Positions 18,036-27,884 are shown, counted from the stretch's first letter. The stretch is DNA of 64,000 nt from Nitrospina sp052156635 (GCF_052156635.1 NZ_JBQKUO010000004.1:186001-250000); one strand, 5' to 3'. Numbers and translations: made by a program. The notes: generated from the letters alone by a model not told the origin.

Positions 18036-18323
18036 ATGGTCAAACACATCGTCATGTTCAAACTGAAAGAAAAAACCCCAGAGAACGTGGACGCTCTGGT
18101 CGAGGCGCTGAATGGCATGCAGGGCCAAATTGATACCCTGCGGTTCATAGAGGTCGGACGTGACTTTAAAGAGTCGGAACGGTCCTTTGACGTGGTTCTG
18201 ACAACTCACTTTGACGACAGGAAGGGGCTTGAGTCCTACGCCCGGCACCCGGTGCACCAACCGGTCATTCAACTTGCGCGGGAGCTCTGCCATCCCACGG
18301 TTGTCGTGGATTATGAAATTTGA
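18036..18323 (+). CDS. Dabb (stress-responsive A/B barrel) domain protein
   Basis: The 95-residue protein begins MVKHIVMFKLKE and includes FIEVGRDF, FDVVLTTHFDDRKGLESY and HPVHQPV, the pattern of the dimeric alpha-beta barrel Dabb family. These are small cytoplasmic dimers, often of unknown substrate. GGAG lies 7 bases before the ATG at 18036, making it a better start than the ATG two codons upstream, which is too close to that site. Confidence 0.82.
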   Translation: MVKHIVMFKLKEKTPENVDALVEALNGMQGQIDTLRFIEVGRDFKESERSFDVVLTTHFDDRKGLESYARHPVHQPVIQLARELCHPTVVVDYEI

Positions 18324-18583
18324 AAAAATCCCACCACATGGCGGAAAACCGGAAAATCCGTATAAGGTAAATAAAATCTTGTACTTTGAGGCCTCCAGTG
18401 ATACTCTTTTTTGGCTTTTCTATACACATTTACTGTTAATCAGCAAGCCAGGCTGTAAGAAAAAGTTTGAGTTTGCAAGGCAATCAGAGTTAAATAGGCA
18501 ATTTCTAAAGCGGAACCACGTGTCAAAAGGATTTCTTTTTCAAAACACGTACCCACACCTCTACTGAAACAGGAGACTGCGCG

Positions 18584-19354
18584 GTGGCTGTTAAAAAGAA
18601 AAAATCTGCAAGCCCAAGGAAGGCAGTGGTGAAGAAAAAGTCCTCAGGGTCGAAAGCCCGGGCCAAAACCAAAGCCAAAACCAAGGTCAAGTCCAAGGCC
18701 AAGTCCAAGGCTAAGAAAAAATCGACACCAAAAAAGAAAACCGCAAAAAAGAAGACAGCGGCAAAAAAGACAACCACCAAAGCCACGAAAAAAACCAGAG
18801 CCAAGGTAAAAAAAGCATCCACCAAAGCCAAAAAAACAACCACCAAAAAGGCCGCTCCGGTAAAGAAAAAAGTCGCTCCCAAAAAAGCAGCCGCCTCCGT
18901 ACCCACACCGACCCAAAGGAAAGTGAAATCACCGGCTAAACCGAGACCCGCTCCTGTTGTGGAAGAACCCGTGGAAAAGCCGGTTCACAAGGAGCCGCCG
19001 CCGCGAAACCTCGATCCAATCATCCTCAAAATCCGCTCCCAATTAATCCAACAGCGCAATGAACTGATGACGATGATCAAGTCGTCTCAGGAGGTAGAGC
19101 GAAACATCGGCGAGATCACGTTCAGCAATGAGATCGACCTGGCTTCCAGCCTGGAAGGCCGGGAGATGGCGTTTCAGCTTTCCAGTCGCGAGCGCAACGA
19201 GTTGAAGCTGATTGAAGAGGCATTATTCAAGATGGCAAAGGGAACCTACGGGGTGTGCGAGGGGTGTTCGAAAAACATTCCGGTCAAGCGCCTTCAGATC
19301 ATGCCGCTGACGCCGCTTTGTATCGAGTGCCAGGAAAACCTGGAAGTCTCCTGA
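18584..19354 (+). CDS. Histone H1-like Lys/Ala-rich tail fused to DksA/TraR zinc finger
   Basis: The 256-residue protein has two unlike halves. Residues 1-110 are mostly Lys, Ala, Thr, Ser and Pro in short repeats (KKTAAKK, KAKSKAK), like histone H1-type bacterial DNA-binding tails. Residues 140-255 form a DksA/TraR-like unit: a coiled-coil-like helical pair (QRNELMTMIKSSQEVERN) and a four-cysteine zinc finger made from CEGCSKN and CIECQ. DksA-family proteins act on RNA polymerase; the basic tail would add nonspecific DNA or RNA binding. The start is GTG with AGGAG eight bases upstream. The AAA/AAG-rich codons make its 5' half visibly more A-rich than its neighbours. Confidence 0.82.
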   Translation: MAVKKKKSASPRKAVVKKKSSGSKARAKTKAKTKVKSKAKSKAKKKSTPKKKTAKKKTAAKKTTTKATKKTRAKVKKASTKAKKTTTKKAAPVKKKVAPKKAAASVPTPTQRKVKSPAKPRPAPVVEEPVEKPVHKEPPPRNLDPIILKIRSQLIQQRNELMTMIKSSQEVERNIGEITFSNEIDLASSLEGREMAFQLSSRERNELKLIEEALFKMAKGTYGVCEGCSKNIPVKRLQIMPLTPLCIECQENLEVS

Positions 19355-19375
19355 GTCCTGCTCTCGGTCCAGCCG

Positions 19376-21943
19376 TCACTGGCCATGGCACTTTTTGTAT
19401 TTCTTTCCGCTTCCACAGGGACAGGGATCGTTCCGGCCGACTTTTTTATCATCCCGCCGAACCGGTTCGGTTTTACTTTCCCCTTCCCCCTCACCGCGGT
19501 GTTCGCGGACTTTCTGGGCTTCCCGTTCCTGATTTTCTTCCAGCGTGGAAACCGTCTCCTTGGTGATCTGGGCCTTGAACAGGAACTCACAGATTTCTTC
19601 CTTGAGGCGAAAGGTGGTTTCGCTGAATAACTGAAACCCTTCCTTCTTGTATTCATTGAGCGGATTTTTCTGTGCATAACCACGGAAGGCGATGGCTTCT
19701 TTGAGGTGATCCATGCCAAGGAGGTGTTCGCGCCACAAATTATCCAGAACCTGAAGCATGATCATCCGTTCCGGGTAGCGCATGTATTCCCCACCCACCT
19801 GCGCTTCCTTGGCTTCGTAACGCTCGATGGCCATATTGAGGACGGTTTCCTGCAGTTGAGCGGCAGTACAATGCTCCAGCTCCAGCCGGGTCTTGCCGCA
19901 GACTTCCAGTTCCTGATCGCTGGCTTTGGTGATTCCCACGCCGAAAACCCGGTCGGTATAATTGTGGACCTGCTCGATGTCCCATTCTTCCGGATACACC
20001 CCCTCCGGGCACATCTCGTCGATGCGTTCGCCCAGCACCTCATCGGCCATGTCAAACAGAAGCTCCTTCTGGTTGGCCGAAGTGAGGATCTCCCGCCTCA
20101 AGGTGTAGATCACCTCGCGCTGTTTGTTCATGACATCGTCGTACTGTAAAAGATGCTTGCGAATTTCGAAGTTGTGGGCCTCCACCTTGCGCTGTGCATT
20201 TTCGACCGCCCGCGAGACCATGGCGTGCTCAATGGGCTGACCGTTCTCCATACCGAGTTTGCCCATCAAACCGGAAATGCGGTCTGAACCGAAGATGCGA
20301 AGGAGATCGTCTTCCAGGGAAAGATAAAAACGCGAGGAACCGGGATCCCCTTGTCGGCCGGAGCGGCCGCGAAGCTGGTTGTCAATACGGCGGCTTTCGT
20401 GGCGTTCGGTGCCGATGATGTGCAGTCCCCCCAGACCCGGCACGCCTTCCCCAAGAACAATATCGGTACCGCGGCCGGCCATGTTGGTGGCAATCGTCAC
20501 CGCTTTCTGTTGTCCCGCCTGCGCAATGATTTCCGCCTCCTGTTCGTGGTGCTTGGCGTTCAGAACATTGTGCGGCACACCACAACGCTTCAAGTGCTTG
20601 CTCAACAGTTCGGATTTCTCAATAGAAATGGTGCCCACCAGGGCAGGACGTCCTATTTCGTAACATTCCTGGATTTCCTCAATAACGGCATCGAACTTTT
20701 CCTTTTCGGTGCGATAGATGAGGTCAGCCTGATCGTCGCGCACCATGGGTTGATTGGTGGGAATCACGAGAACCTCAATGCCGTAGGTGGAGTTGAATTC
20801 TTCGGCTTCCGTGTCGGCGGTGCCGGTCATGCCTGCCAGCTTGTCGTACATGCGGAAGTAATTCTGGAATGTGATGGTGGCGAGAGTCTGGTTTTCATTT
20901 TCTATCTCGACCCCTTCTTTCGCCTCCAGGGCCTGATGCAGGCCGTCGCTGTAACGCCGTCCCGGCATCATGCGTCCGGTGAATTCGTCGATGATGACGA
21001 CCTTCCCGTCCTTGACAACGTAATCGACCTCATTCTTGAACAGTGCGTGAGCCTTCAATCCCTGGTTAACATGGTGCAGGATGTCGATGTGTGACGGATC
21101 GTAAAGGTTGTCAATGTTCAACTGCTTCTCAACCAGTGAGATGCCGTCGTCGTTGAGCGCAACGGAACGGGCTTTTTCGTCAACCGTGTAGTGAGTTTCT
21201 TTTTGAAGTTTGGGGATGACACTGTTGATAACGTAATACTTGTCGGTGGATTCCTCGCCGGGACCCGAGATGATGAGCGGCGTGCGCGCCTCGTCAATAA
21301 GGATGCTGTCCACCTCGTCCACGATAGCGAAATTCAGTTCCCGCTGAACGTAGTCCTCCGCCGCAAACTTCATGTTGTCGCGCAGGTAATCGAACCCGAA
21401 CTCATTGTTGGTCCCGTAGGTGACATCCGACGCATAGGCTTTTTTGCGGTCCTCCTCGGACATGTCATGGTAGATCACGCCCACTTCCAGACCCAGCCAG
21501 CGGTAGATGGTGCCCATCCACTCCGCGTCGCGCTTGGCCAGGTAATCGTTGACCGTAACAACATGAACCCCGCGCCCGGTGAGTGCGTTGAGATAAACCG
21601 GAAGCGTCGCAACCAGGGTTTTCCCCTCACCCGTTTTCATTTCGGCGATTTTGCCCTCGTGCAGGGCGACGCCCCCAATCAACTGAACATCAAAATGACG
21701 CATCTTGAGGGTGCGCTTGCTGGCCTCTCTGACTACGGCAAATGCTTCGGGAAGAATTTCATTCAAATCCTCGCCGCCTTTGAGACGTTCCTTGAATTCC
21801 TGGGTTTTCGCCTTTAACTGGTCGTCGGACAGGTCCTGGATGCTTGGCTCCAGTTCATTGATCTGGTCCACGTAAGACTGGATCCGTTTTAATTCCCTGT
21901 CATTGCGGGTACCGACAATTTTTTTTATAAGTCCTAATACCAT
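19376..21943 (-). CDS. secA: Preprotein translocase ATPase SecA
   Basis: The 855-residue motor drives proteins through SecYEG. Visible landmarks are Walker A MKTGEGKTL near residue 102, the DEVDSILIDEARTPLIISG Walker B block near 205, helicase motif GRGTDIVLG near 490, RRIDNQLRGRSGRQGD near 520, and a C-terminal zinc-binding SEC-C segment (CPCGSGKKYKKCHG) that binds SecB or phospholipid. Length is slightly below the 901 residues of E. coli SecA. It converges on the DksA-fusion gene. Confidence 0.97.
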   Translation of the reverse strand: MVLGLIKKIVGTRNDRELKRIQSYVDQINELEPSIQDLSDDQLKAKTQEFKERLKGGEDLNEILPEAFAVVREASKRTLKMRHFDVQLIGGVALHEGKIAEMKTGEGKTLVATLPVYLNALTGRGVHVVTVNDYLAKRDAEWMGTIYRWLGLEVGVIYHDMSEEDRKKAYASDVTYGTNNEFGFDYLRDNMKFAAEDYVQRELNFAIVDEVDSILIDEARTPLIISGPGEESTDKYYVINSVIPKLQKETHYTVDEKARSVALNDDGISLVEKQLNIDNLYDPSHIDILHHVNQGLKAHALFKNEVDYVVKDGKVVIIDEFTGRMMPGRRYSDGLHQALEAKEGVEIENENQTLATITFQNYFRMYDKLAGMTGTADTEAEEFNSTYGIEVLVIPTNQPMVRDDQADLIYRTEKEKFDAVIEEIQECYEIGRPALVGTISIEKSELLSKHLKRCGVPHNVLNAKHHEQEAEIIAQAGQQKAVTIATNMAGRGTDIVLGEGVPGLGGLHIIGTERHESRRIDNQLRGRSGRQGDPGSSRFYLSLEDDLLRIFGSDRISGLMGKLGMENGQPIEHAMVSRAVENAQRKVEAHNFEIRKHLLQYDDVMNKQREVIYTLRREILTSANQKELLFDMADEVLGERIDEMCPEGVYPEEWDIEQVHNYTDRVFGVGITKASDQELEVCGKTRLELEHCTAAQLQETVLNMAIERYEAKEAQVGGEYMRYPERMIMLQVLDNLWREHLLGMDHLKEAIAFRGYAQKNPLNEYKKEGFQLFSETTFRLKEEICEFLFKAQITKETVSTLEENQEREAQKVREHRGEGEGESKTEPVRRDDKKVGRNDPCPCGSGKKYKKCHGQ

Positions 21944-22147
21944 TGGCGTTTTCGTCCTGTTCGGGTTCGAATTTTGATGAACAGATTAACATAAAAGGCC
22001 CACGGACTTCCTCAGTCTTTCGACTGCGCGGGGCCAGCGGCGGGAAATGCCTGTCATAAAATAAGGTGGACTCCTGTGCAGGCTGCACGGGGTGCGTCAC
22101 ACCAAGAGGAAATGAGACGAGTGGAGCCGGAAGACGGGTCAGCCGGA

Positions 22148-23080
22148 TCAGTCTTCCAGAATATAGTTCCGCGGGTTTACCGGAATCCCGTCCACAATGA
22201 TTTCATAATGGACGTGGGGCCCCGTGCTGCGGCCGGTGTTGCCTACCAACGCGACCAGGTCGCCGCGCTCAATCTTGTCACCCACTTTAACAAGGTTCTT
22301 GGAGTTGTGTCCGTAGCGGGTGATCACGCCATAACCGTGATCGATCTCGATCAGGTTTCCGTAACCGTATTGCCGCCCGGCCGTAATGACCTTGCCGTCG
22401 GCAGTCGCACGGATTTCGGAACCCTTGCGGGAAGCAATATCCAGTCCTTCATGTTTTTCGGGAAGGCCGGTAAACGGGGATTTTCGATATCCAAAACCGG
22501 AAGTCACCCAACCGCGTGTCGGCCAGATGGACGGGGTGGATGCCAACAGCGACCGCTGGTTCTTGAAAAATTCGTCCAATTCCTGGAAGCTAACCTGGCG
22601 CAGTTTCGCCTGGCTGGTAAGGATATTCAGGTCCCCTTCCAGACTGTCAAGCATGGCCTGCACTTCCTTATCCAAAGCAGTGCGTATGCTGTGATTGGAG
22701 AGACCGTGGGGTCCACCGACACCCCAGTTTTCATCTCTGGGCTTGGAATCCTTGTCGAGAGCCGTGATGATGCGAAGCTTTTTCTCAAAGTTTTCGAGCC
22801 GGGACATTTCGGTTTCAAACGTTCGCACCCGCTTCCCGAATTTTTCTATCTGCACTTTCTGGATTTTGCTTTTGCGCTTCAGTTCGGCCAGTTCCACCTT
22901 ATCTTCGCGGAACTGAAGAAACTGCTGGGTCAGATACGCGAACGCACCCCCAAACCCCACTGCCAACACCAGGCTCGTGTACAAGGCAACTCTGGCAAAT
23001 TTTTTGGGAATCTGGAATCGCTTGGGTTTTTCGGTGGCTTCGGGAAAAACCACTATGGTGTAAACTTCTTTATCCACCAT
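22148..23080 (-). CDS. Membrane-anchored M23 (LytM-type) metallopeptidase
   Basis: The 310-residue protein has a short cytoplasmic start, one membrane helix (about 32-52), a charged coiled-coil (about 55-120) and a C-terminal M23 domain (about 195-305). The zinc-ligand motifs are in place: HEGLDIA, then YGNLIEIDHGYGVITRYGH and GPHVHYEI. Such proteins cut peptidoglycan cross-links or, when degenerate, activate amidases; here the ligands look intact. An AGGAGG site abuts the ATG with one base of spacing. The GTG that follows as codon 2 is spaced better, so the start could be one codon later. Confidence 0.88.
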   Translation of the reverse strand: MVDKEVYTIVVFPEATEKPKRFQIPKKFARVALYTSLVLAVGFGGAFAYLTQQFLQFREDKVELAELKRKSKIQKVQIEKFGKRVRTFETEMSRLENFEKKLRIITALDKDSKPRDENWGVGGPHGLSNHSIRTALDKEVQAMLDSLEGDLNILTSQAKLRQVSFQELDEFFKNQRSLLASTPSIWPTRGWVTSGFGYRKSPFTGLPEKHEGLDIASRKGSEIRATADGKVITAGRQYGYGNLIEIDHGYGVITRYGHNSKNLVKVGDKIERGDLVALVGNTGRSTGPHVHYEIIVDGIPVNPRNYILED

Positions 23081-23263
23081 ACCTCCTTTTTATTTTTACT
23101 TTTCAAGCCCTTAAGCGCAGAAAGCCCCTCTGCGGACGAAATCGTCTCAAGGTTAATTGCTTACTTCCTTTGTTGTCAATGGTTTTTGAATATCGGCGAT
23201 CCTTAATCCTTAGCGGATAAAACCTAACAAACATAAATTCAAAAACTTATCAAAAATATGGGA

Positions 23264-24184
23264 TCAGTTATTTTTTTCTTCCAAAGCCCGGATTTTTTCC
23301 CGTGCCTGCAGGTGGTTCGGATTGATTTTTAAGACCTCCCGGTATTCCGAGTGGGCTTCCTCAAAGGCCCCGGTCTCCTCCAGAAGCAGCCCCAGGCTGA
23401 AGTGCGCCGCGACCACCCCGGTGATGTGGTTGATTTCCATGTAAACCTGTAGCATTTCACGGGTCAGTCCAATGGCCTTATTTTTGTTCCCGCCAGCGTA
23501 TTCGCTAAAACTTTTTTGACGAAAGTTTTGCGCCATGACCAAACCGTACTGCTTCGCCACCGCTGTATTGCCGGACTTAAGATGATACCGGTATTCGTTT
23601 TCAAATTCCCGGGGTGTTCCCTTGCGCTGATAAATCATTTTGAGGTTGCGGAAAAACATGACTTCAGAAGGATGCAGATCGATCGCACGTTTCACGTATT
23701 TCACAGCGGTTTCGTAATCTTTCAACTGCGTCAACGCCGCGCCCAGAGCGTTCCAGGCCAGTGCGAGTTTCGGGTCCAGTTCCACCGCGCGTTCCAGGGG
23801 GCCTTGCGATTCCGAATACCTTCCCATCTGGTAATAGGTGTAACCCAGCCCATACCACGCCGGTGCGGCTTCGGGATTGTCATTCACGAATTTCTGAAAG
23901 AACACCTGCGACTCGTCAAGTTGGTCCCCAACCTGGTAAGCACGAACAATGCCCCGCACCGCATAATGGTTGTGCGGTTCCTGCCGCCAGATATTGCGAA
24001 AGGTTTCGAGAGCCTGCGCCGGTTTTTTTCTTAGAAGATAGATCTCTCCTTTCTGCAAGGGGGACAACCGGTCCCACTCCATATGCGGCGCCTGGGCTTC
24101 AATCGGGACGGTCCATACAAAAATTGCAGTGAGAAGAAATGCGAGTGCGGGCAATAAAAGGCGACGTGGGTGGGATGGATTCAT
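23264..24184 (-). CDS. Secreted TPR-repeat protein
   Basis: The 306-residue protein starts with a signal peptide (MNPSHPRRLLLPALAFLL, cleavage probably after EAQA) and then has several tetratricopeptide repeats from about residue 45 onward, for example AAPAWYGLGYTYYQMGRYSES, ALAWNALGAALTQLKDYETA and VVAAHFSLGLLLEETGAFEEA. TPR arrays mediate protein-protein contacts. It begins 13 bases after the dnaB stop, so it is the last gene of the rpsF operon. The ATG at 24184 is chosen because it gives a clean signal peptide. Confidence 0.82.
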   Translation of the reverse strand: MNPSHPRRLLLPALAFLLTAIFVWTVPIEAQAPHMEWDRLSPLQKGEIYLLRKKPAQALETFRNIWRQEPHNHYAVRGIVRAYQVGDQLDESQVFFQKFVNDNPEAAPAWYGLGYTYYQMGRYSESQGPLERAVELDPKLALAWNALGAALTQLKDYETAVKYVKRAIDLHPSEVMFFRNLKMIYQRKGTPREFENEYRYHLKSGNTAVAKQYGLVMAQNFRQKSFSEYAGGNKNKAIGLTREMLQVYMEINHITGVVAAHFSLGLLLEETGAFEEAHSEYREVLKINPNHLQAREKIRALEEKNN

Positions 24185-24197
24185 GAAAGGTTCCGAA

Positions 24198-25565
24198 TCA
24201 GGCTTCAACCATGGGGGCCTCGAATTCATGATGGGCCAGGTTTTCAAAGCGGGTGAATTCTTTCAGGAAGGCAAGCTTGACTTCTCCGATAGGGCCGTTT
24301 CGTTGTTTGCGGATTAATATTTCAGCCTTGCCTGCATCTTCCGAACTCTCATTATAAACTTCATCCCGATATATGAAGGCCACGACATCGGCATCCTGCT
24401 CAATGGAACCTGATTCGCGGAGGTCGGACAATAAGGGCCGCTTATCCGTCCGGCTTTCCACTGCGCGGCTCAACTGGGAAAGCGCGATGATGGGAACGTC
24501 CAACTCCTTGGCCAGTCCTTTCAAGCCACGGCTGATTTCGGAGATTTCAAGTTGACGGCTCTCTGTCTTCTGGATGCCATGCATGAGTTGCAGATAATCC
24601 ACTATGACCAGCCCCAGGTTGTGTTCGGCCTTCAAGCGCCGGGCGCGGGCGCGCACATCCAGTGTGCTGACCTGCGGACTGTCGTCGATAAAAATGGGAG
24701 CCTCCGAGATGCGCCCCGCCGCGGCGGTGAGATTCGGCCAGTCCTCGCGCGCCAGAAACCCGGTGCGCAGTTTCACGGAACTGACGCGCGCTTCGGAGCA
24801 CAGCATGCGCATGCCCAGCTGTTCCTTGGACATCTCAAGACTGAAAATGGCCGTTGGCACTTTTCGTTTGCTGGCGGCAAAACGGGCGATGTCCAGCGCG
24901 AAGCTTGTTTTTCCCATGCTGGGCCGTCCCGCGATGATGATGAGATCCGACCGCTGCAGACCGGAGGTCATGTGATCGAGATCTTTGAACCCGGTCTCGA
25001 TACCGGTGATCATCCCCGGGCTTTCAAACAGCTTCTCGATGGAATCGAAACTGCTCTTGATGATTTCGCTGATGCCGAAAAACGTCCTGCGGGTGCGGCG
25101 CTCGGAAATCTGGAAAATCGATTGTTCCGCGCGGTCGAGAATCACTTCCGCGCCGTCGGAATCCTCGTAACTGTGGGTGACGATTTCAGTCGCGGTTTCG
25201 ATGAGATCGCGCAGGATTTTCTTTTCACGGATGATGCGCGCATGGTAGCCCATGGCTTCCGCCGTCGGTACCAGGTTCTCGAGAAAGTCGAGGTAATCGA
25301 GGCCGCCCACCTGGTCCAGGGCATGGTCCCGCCGCAGGCGATCGGCCAAGGTGAGAATGTCGATGGGTTCGTTGTCCTCGAACAGGCCCTGCATGCCACC
25401 GAAGATTTTCCGGTGCGCGGCCTTGTAGAAATCGTCCTGCCCGATGATTTCCAGGGCGCGGGCGAAGACGTCATTGGAACCGAAGCAGGCGGCAAGCACA
25501 TACTGCTCCGCCTCCTCGCTGTAAGGAGGAAGGCGCCTCAGGGAAATATCAGAGACATCCGGCAT
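24198..25565 (-). CDS. dnaB: Replicative DNA helicase DnaB
   Basis: The 455-residue protein has the N-terminal DnaB collar (about 10-110, LPPYSEEAEQYVLAACF) and a C-terminal RecA-like helicase domain with Walker A GRPSMGKTSFALD near residue 215. It also carries ATFSLEMSKEQL-like (here AIFSLEMSKEQL), VIVDYLQLMHG and LRESGSIEQDADVV. It unwinds DNA at the replication fork. It lies 56 bases downstream of rplI, the common bacterial arrangement. No intein is present. Confidence 0.97.
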   Translation of the reverse strand: MPDVSDISLRRLPPYSEEAEQYVLAACFGSNDVFARALEIIGQDDFYKAAHRKIFGGMQGLFEDNEPIDILTLADRLRRDHALDQVGGLDYLDFLENLVPTAEAMGYHARIIREKKILRDLIETATEIVTHSYEDSDGAEVILDRAEQSIFQISERRTRRTFFGISEIIKSSFDSIEKLFESPGMITGIETGFKDLDHMTSGLQRSDLIIIAGRPSMGKTSFALDIARFAASKRKVPTAIFSLEMSKEQLGMRMLCSEARVSSVKLRTGFLAREDWPNLTAAAGRISEAPIFIDDSPQVSTLDVRARARRLKAEHNLGLVIVDYLQLMHGIQKTESRQLEISEISRGLKGLAKELDVPIIALSQLSRAVESRTDKRPLLSDLRESGSIEQDADVVAFIYRDEVYNESSEDAGKAEILIRKQRNGPIGEVKLAFLKEFTRFENLAHHEFEAPMVEA

Positions 25566-25621
25566 GGGCGGTTCCGGTTCGAGTGTTGGGTGAAGGCCCG
25601 CCGGGGCGGCAAAACGCCGCT

Positions 25622-26131
25622 TCAGGCGGATTCGGTTTCGGCCTGTTCAGACGTGGCGGTTTCTTCTTCCGTATCCGCCTTGGGCTCTTCTTCCGCGGAT
25701 ACGGTGACGTGAATCTTCGCCGTCACTTCCGGGTGCAATTTCAGGGGGACCTCAAACTCTCCCAGCGCCTTGATCGGGTCGCTCAACTGAATCTTGCGCC
25801 GGTCGATCTGCATGCCCTGCGCTTCCACAAGGTCCGCGATTTCCTGTGACGTGACGGAACCGAACAGCTTGCCCTGGTCGCCCACTTTCTTGCTGACCTG
25901 GATGCGCAGTTTGCCGATGGCTTCCGCCTGGGTTTCCGCCTCCCCTTTCAGCTTTTTCAGTTTGCGCTGGATGATTCCCTTGTGGTGTTGGAATTCCTTG
26001 ACGTTGTTGGCCGTTGCCAGAATCGCCTTGCCCTGCGGGATGAGGTAATTGCGGCCGTAACCGTCGCGCACTTCCACCTCATCGCCGAGGTGGCCCAGCT
26101 TGTCGACTTCTTCCAAAAGTAAAAGTTTCAT
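25622..26131 (-). CDS. rplI: 50S ribosomal protein L9
   Basis: The 169-residue protein begins MKLLLLEEVDKLGHLGD with the family GYGRNYLIPQGKAI motif. A long connecting helix and the C-terminal rRNA-binding domain (about 75-150) follow. A Glu/Ala/Thr-rich tail of about 20 residues extends beyond the usual 148-150. The start at 26131 follows the family N-terminus; a longer in-frame start would add ten unrelated residues. It belongs to the rpsF operon. Confidence 0.96.
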   Translation of the reverse strand: MKLLLLEEVDKLGHLGDEVEVRDGYGRNYLIPQGKAILATANNVKEFQHHKGIIQRKLKKLKGEAETQAEAIGKLRIQVSKKVGDQGKLFGSVTSQEIADLVEAQGMQIDRRKIQLSDPIKALGEFEVPLKLHPEVTAKIHVTVSAEEEPKADTEEETATSEQAETESA

Positions 26132-26207
26132 CGTTTGATTCACACTCCCTGATTGACACAACGCAATAATAACAAATTTGCACTACAGATTTCGGTTTCA
26201 AATGGTC

Positions 26208-27194
26208 TCATCCCAGCGGCCCGATGTCGTCGTCCTCATCGGATTCCGGTTCCGGCAGTGGGGTGCGGATTTTTCGGAAATCCACCCAGATGTCGAACAA
26301 CCCCAGTCCACCGACCAGCCCGATCAACAGCGGCTGGGTGAAAATCAGCAAAAAAGCCAGGTACCAGAAAAACTTCGGGATGCTTTTCTCTTTCAATATA
26401 TGCAGGAAGATGGCCAGTCCCTGCAAAAAATACAGCCCGCCCAGCACAATGAACAAATTCAGTCCCAGTGCCTGCAGGTACCCCTCTCCCAGAACCGCGC
26501 ATCCGGTACCGATGATGAAGAACCAGACCCAGTTGTCCGGGATCATCAGCCGGGTGAGATCGGCATTTTCAAACAGCCCGCCCAGCCTGTAAAACCGGAG
26601 CCACACCCAGCGCACCGCCAGGTAATTGAGCGTGGTGGCGAACAGCGAACCGATCGCCAGCAATGCCGGGAACGACAGCGCGAACATGTGGACCACCCGG
26701 TCGGCCATCTCCTCCAGCATCTGTTTGTTTTCCGGTTTTCCGTCCGACCCTTCGAGGGACTTGATGTACTGGTCCGCACCCTTCCGGAATTCCTGCTCGA
26801 ACAGCTGGGTCAGAGACAACTCCTGGCCCGCAGAGATCACGAGGATCATCATTGCCGACAGGGCGATCGATCCCAGCGCCGCAAACAGCACACTGCGCTG
26901 AAAGGGGAAACCCAGCCGCACCGTCTCACCGAGAATGGCCGCGACCACGGCGTATTCCGTGACGAACAGGATCGCCTGCTTCATCCCCATCATCATCAGC
27001 ACCGCGACGAACACAAGCGCGATGGAGACCAGCCCCACCTGTTTGCCGTAACGCAGGTAAATGAGGATCAGTGGCACCGGTACAAAAATGCCTCCAACCA
27101 CACCCAGCGGCGGCACCAGGGTTCCCAGGAGCAGAATGACCAGCAGAATCCCGAAGGGCAGGAACAGATCCCTGGGTGTCAGCGGGTCATTCAC
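26208..27194 (-). CDS. DUF2232 (YybS-like) integral membrane protein
   Basis: The 328-residue protein has about eight hydrophobic helices. The short N-terminal segment (DPLTPRDLFLPFGILLV) and the position between rpsR and rplI are typical of DUF2232 proteins in this ribosomal operon. The function is not established; S-component-like roles have been proposed for related membrane folds, but nothing here tests that. The start is GTG, three bases after the rpsR stop. An acidic tail (ESDEDDD) ends the protein. Confidence 0.78.
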   Translation of the reverse strand: MNDPLTPRDLFLPFGILLVILLLGTLVPPLGVVGGIFVPVPLILIYLRYGKQVGLVSIALVFVAVLMMMGMKQAILFVTEYAVVAAILGETVRLGFPFQRSVLFAALGSIALSAMMILVISAGQELSLTQLFEQEFRKGADQYIKSLEGSDGKPENKQMLEEMADRVVHMFALSFPALLAIGSLFATTLNYLAVRWVWLRFYRLGGLFENADLTRLMIPDNWVWFFIIGTGCAVLGEGYLQALGLNLFIVLGGLYFLQGLAIFLHILKEKSIPKFFWYLAFLLIFTQPLLIGLVGGLGLFDIWVDFRKIRTPLPEPESDEDDDIGPLG

Positions 27195-27197
27195 AAA

Positions 27198-27434
27198 TCA
27201 ATGCTCGACCGTGAACGGTAACAGCGCGATATTGCGCGCCCGCTTGATGGCGGTGGTCAGTTGTCGCTGGTGCCGGGCACAGTTGCCAGAGATGCGGGAC
27301 GGCACGATCTTGCCCCGCTCCGAGATCAGCGGCTTCAACAGTTTGATGTCGTAGAAGTCGATGTGCTGGATTTTCTCGGCGCAGAACCGACAGATTTTCT
27401 GTGAAAAGAATGCGCGTTTTTTTGGTTTGTTCAT
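27198..27434 (-). CDS. rpsR: 30S ribosomal protein S18
   Basis: The 78-residue protein contains the S18 core: FYDIKLLKPLISERGKIVPSRISGNCARHQRQL and AIKRARNIALLPF. It keeps the CRFC pair and a later Cys-x2-His (CARH), so it is the zinc-binding (C+) form. It pairs with S6 on the platform of the small subunit. Confidence 0.97.
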   Translation of the reverse strand: MNKPKKRAFFSQKICRFCAEKIQHIDFYDIKLLKPLISERGKIVPSRISGNCARHQRQLTTAIKRARNIALLPFTVEH

Positions 27435-27479
27435 GATTTTCTGGCTACCTTTGTTTTCAATTTATTCGAATGTCGTTGT

Positions 27480-27884
27480 TCAGAACGGGATATCGTCTTT
27501 CACACCCATGCCGTCTTCTTCCTCATAGCTGTCCATGCTGCGGCCCCCGCCGCCGCCCGGTTTTCCAAGGAATTGCACGTTGTTGGCCACCACGTCCAGC
27601 TTGTTGCGCTTCTGGCCGTCATCCGTTTCCCAGGATCGGAACTGAAGGCGGCCTTCGATCATGACCTGGCTGCCCTTGCTGAGGTACTCGACGCAGTTTT
27701 CACCCTGCTTGCCCCAAACGGTGATGTCCACGAAGCAAACTTCTTCCTTGTTTTCGTTGCCGACCTTGTACCGGCGGTTGACCGCCAGGCCAAAGCTGGC
27801 AACGCCGGCTCCACTTGGGGTATAACGCAGTTCCGGGTCGCGGGTCAGGTTGCCCAACAGGAATACTTTATTCACACTGGCCAT
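27480..27884 (-). CDS. ssb: Single-stranded DNA-binding protein
   Basis: The 134-residue protein begins MASVNKVFLLGNLTRDPELRYTPSG and has the OB fold up to about residue 105 (SWETDDGQKRNKLDVVANNVQFLG). A short Gly-rich linker and the acidic tip KDDIPF, which recruits replication and repair partners, follow. Its place between rpsF and rpsR is the usual one. Confidence 0.97.
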   Translation of the reverse strand: MASVNKVFLLGNLTRDPELRYTPSGAGVASFGLAVNRRYKVGNENKEEVCFVDITVWGKQGENCVEYLSKGSQVMIEGRLQFRSWETDDGQKRNKLDVVANNVQFLGKPGGGGGRSMDSYEEEDGMGVKDDIPF

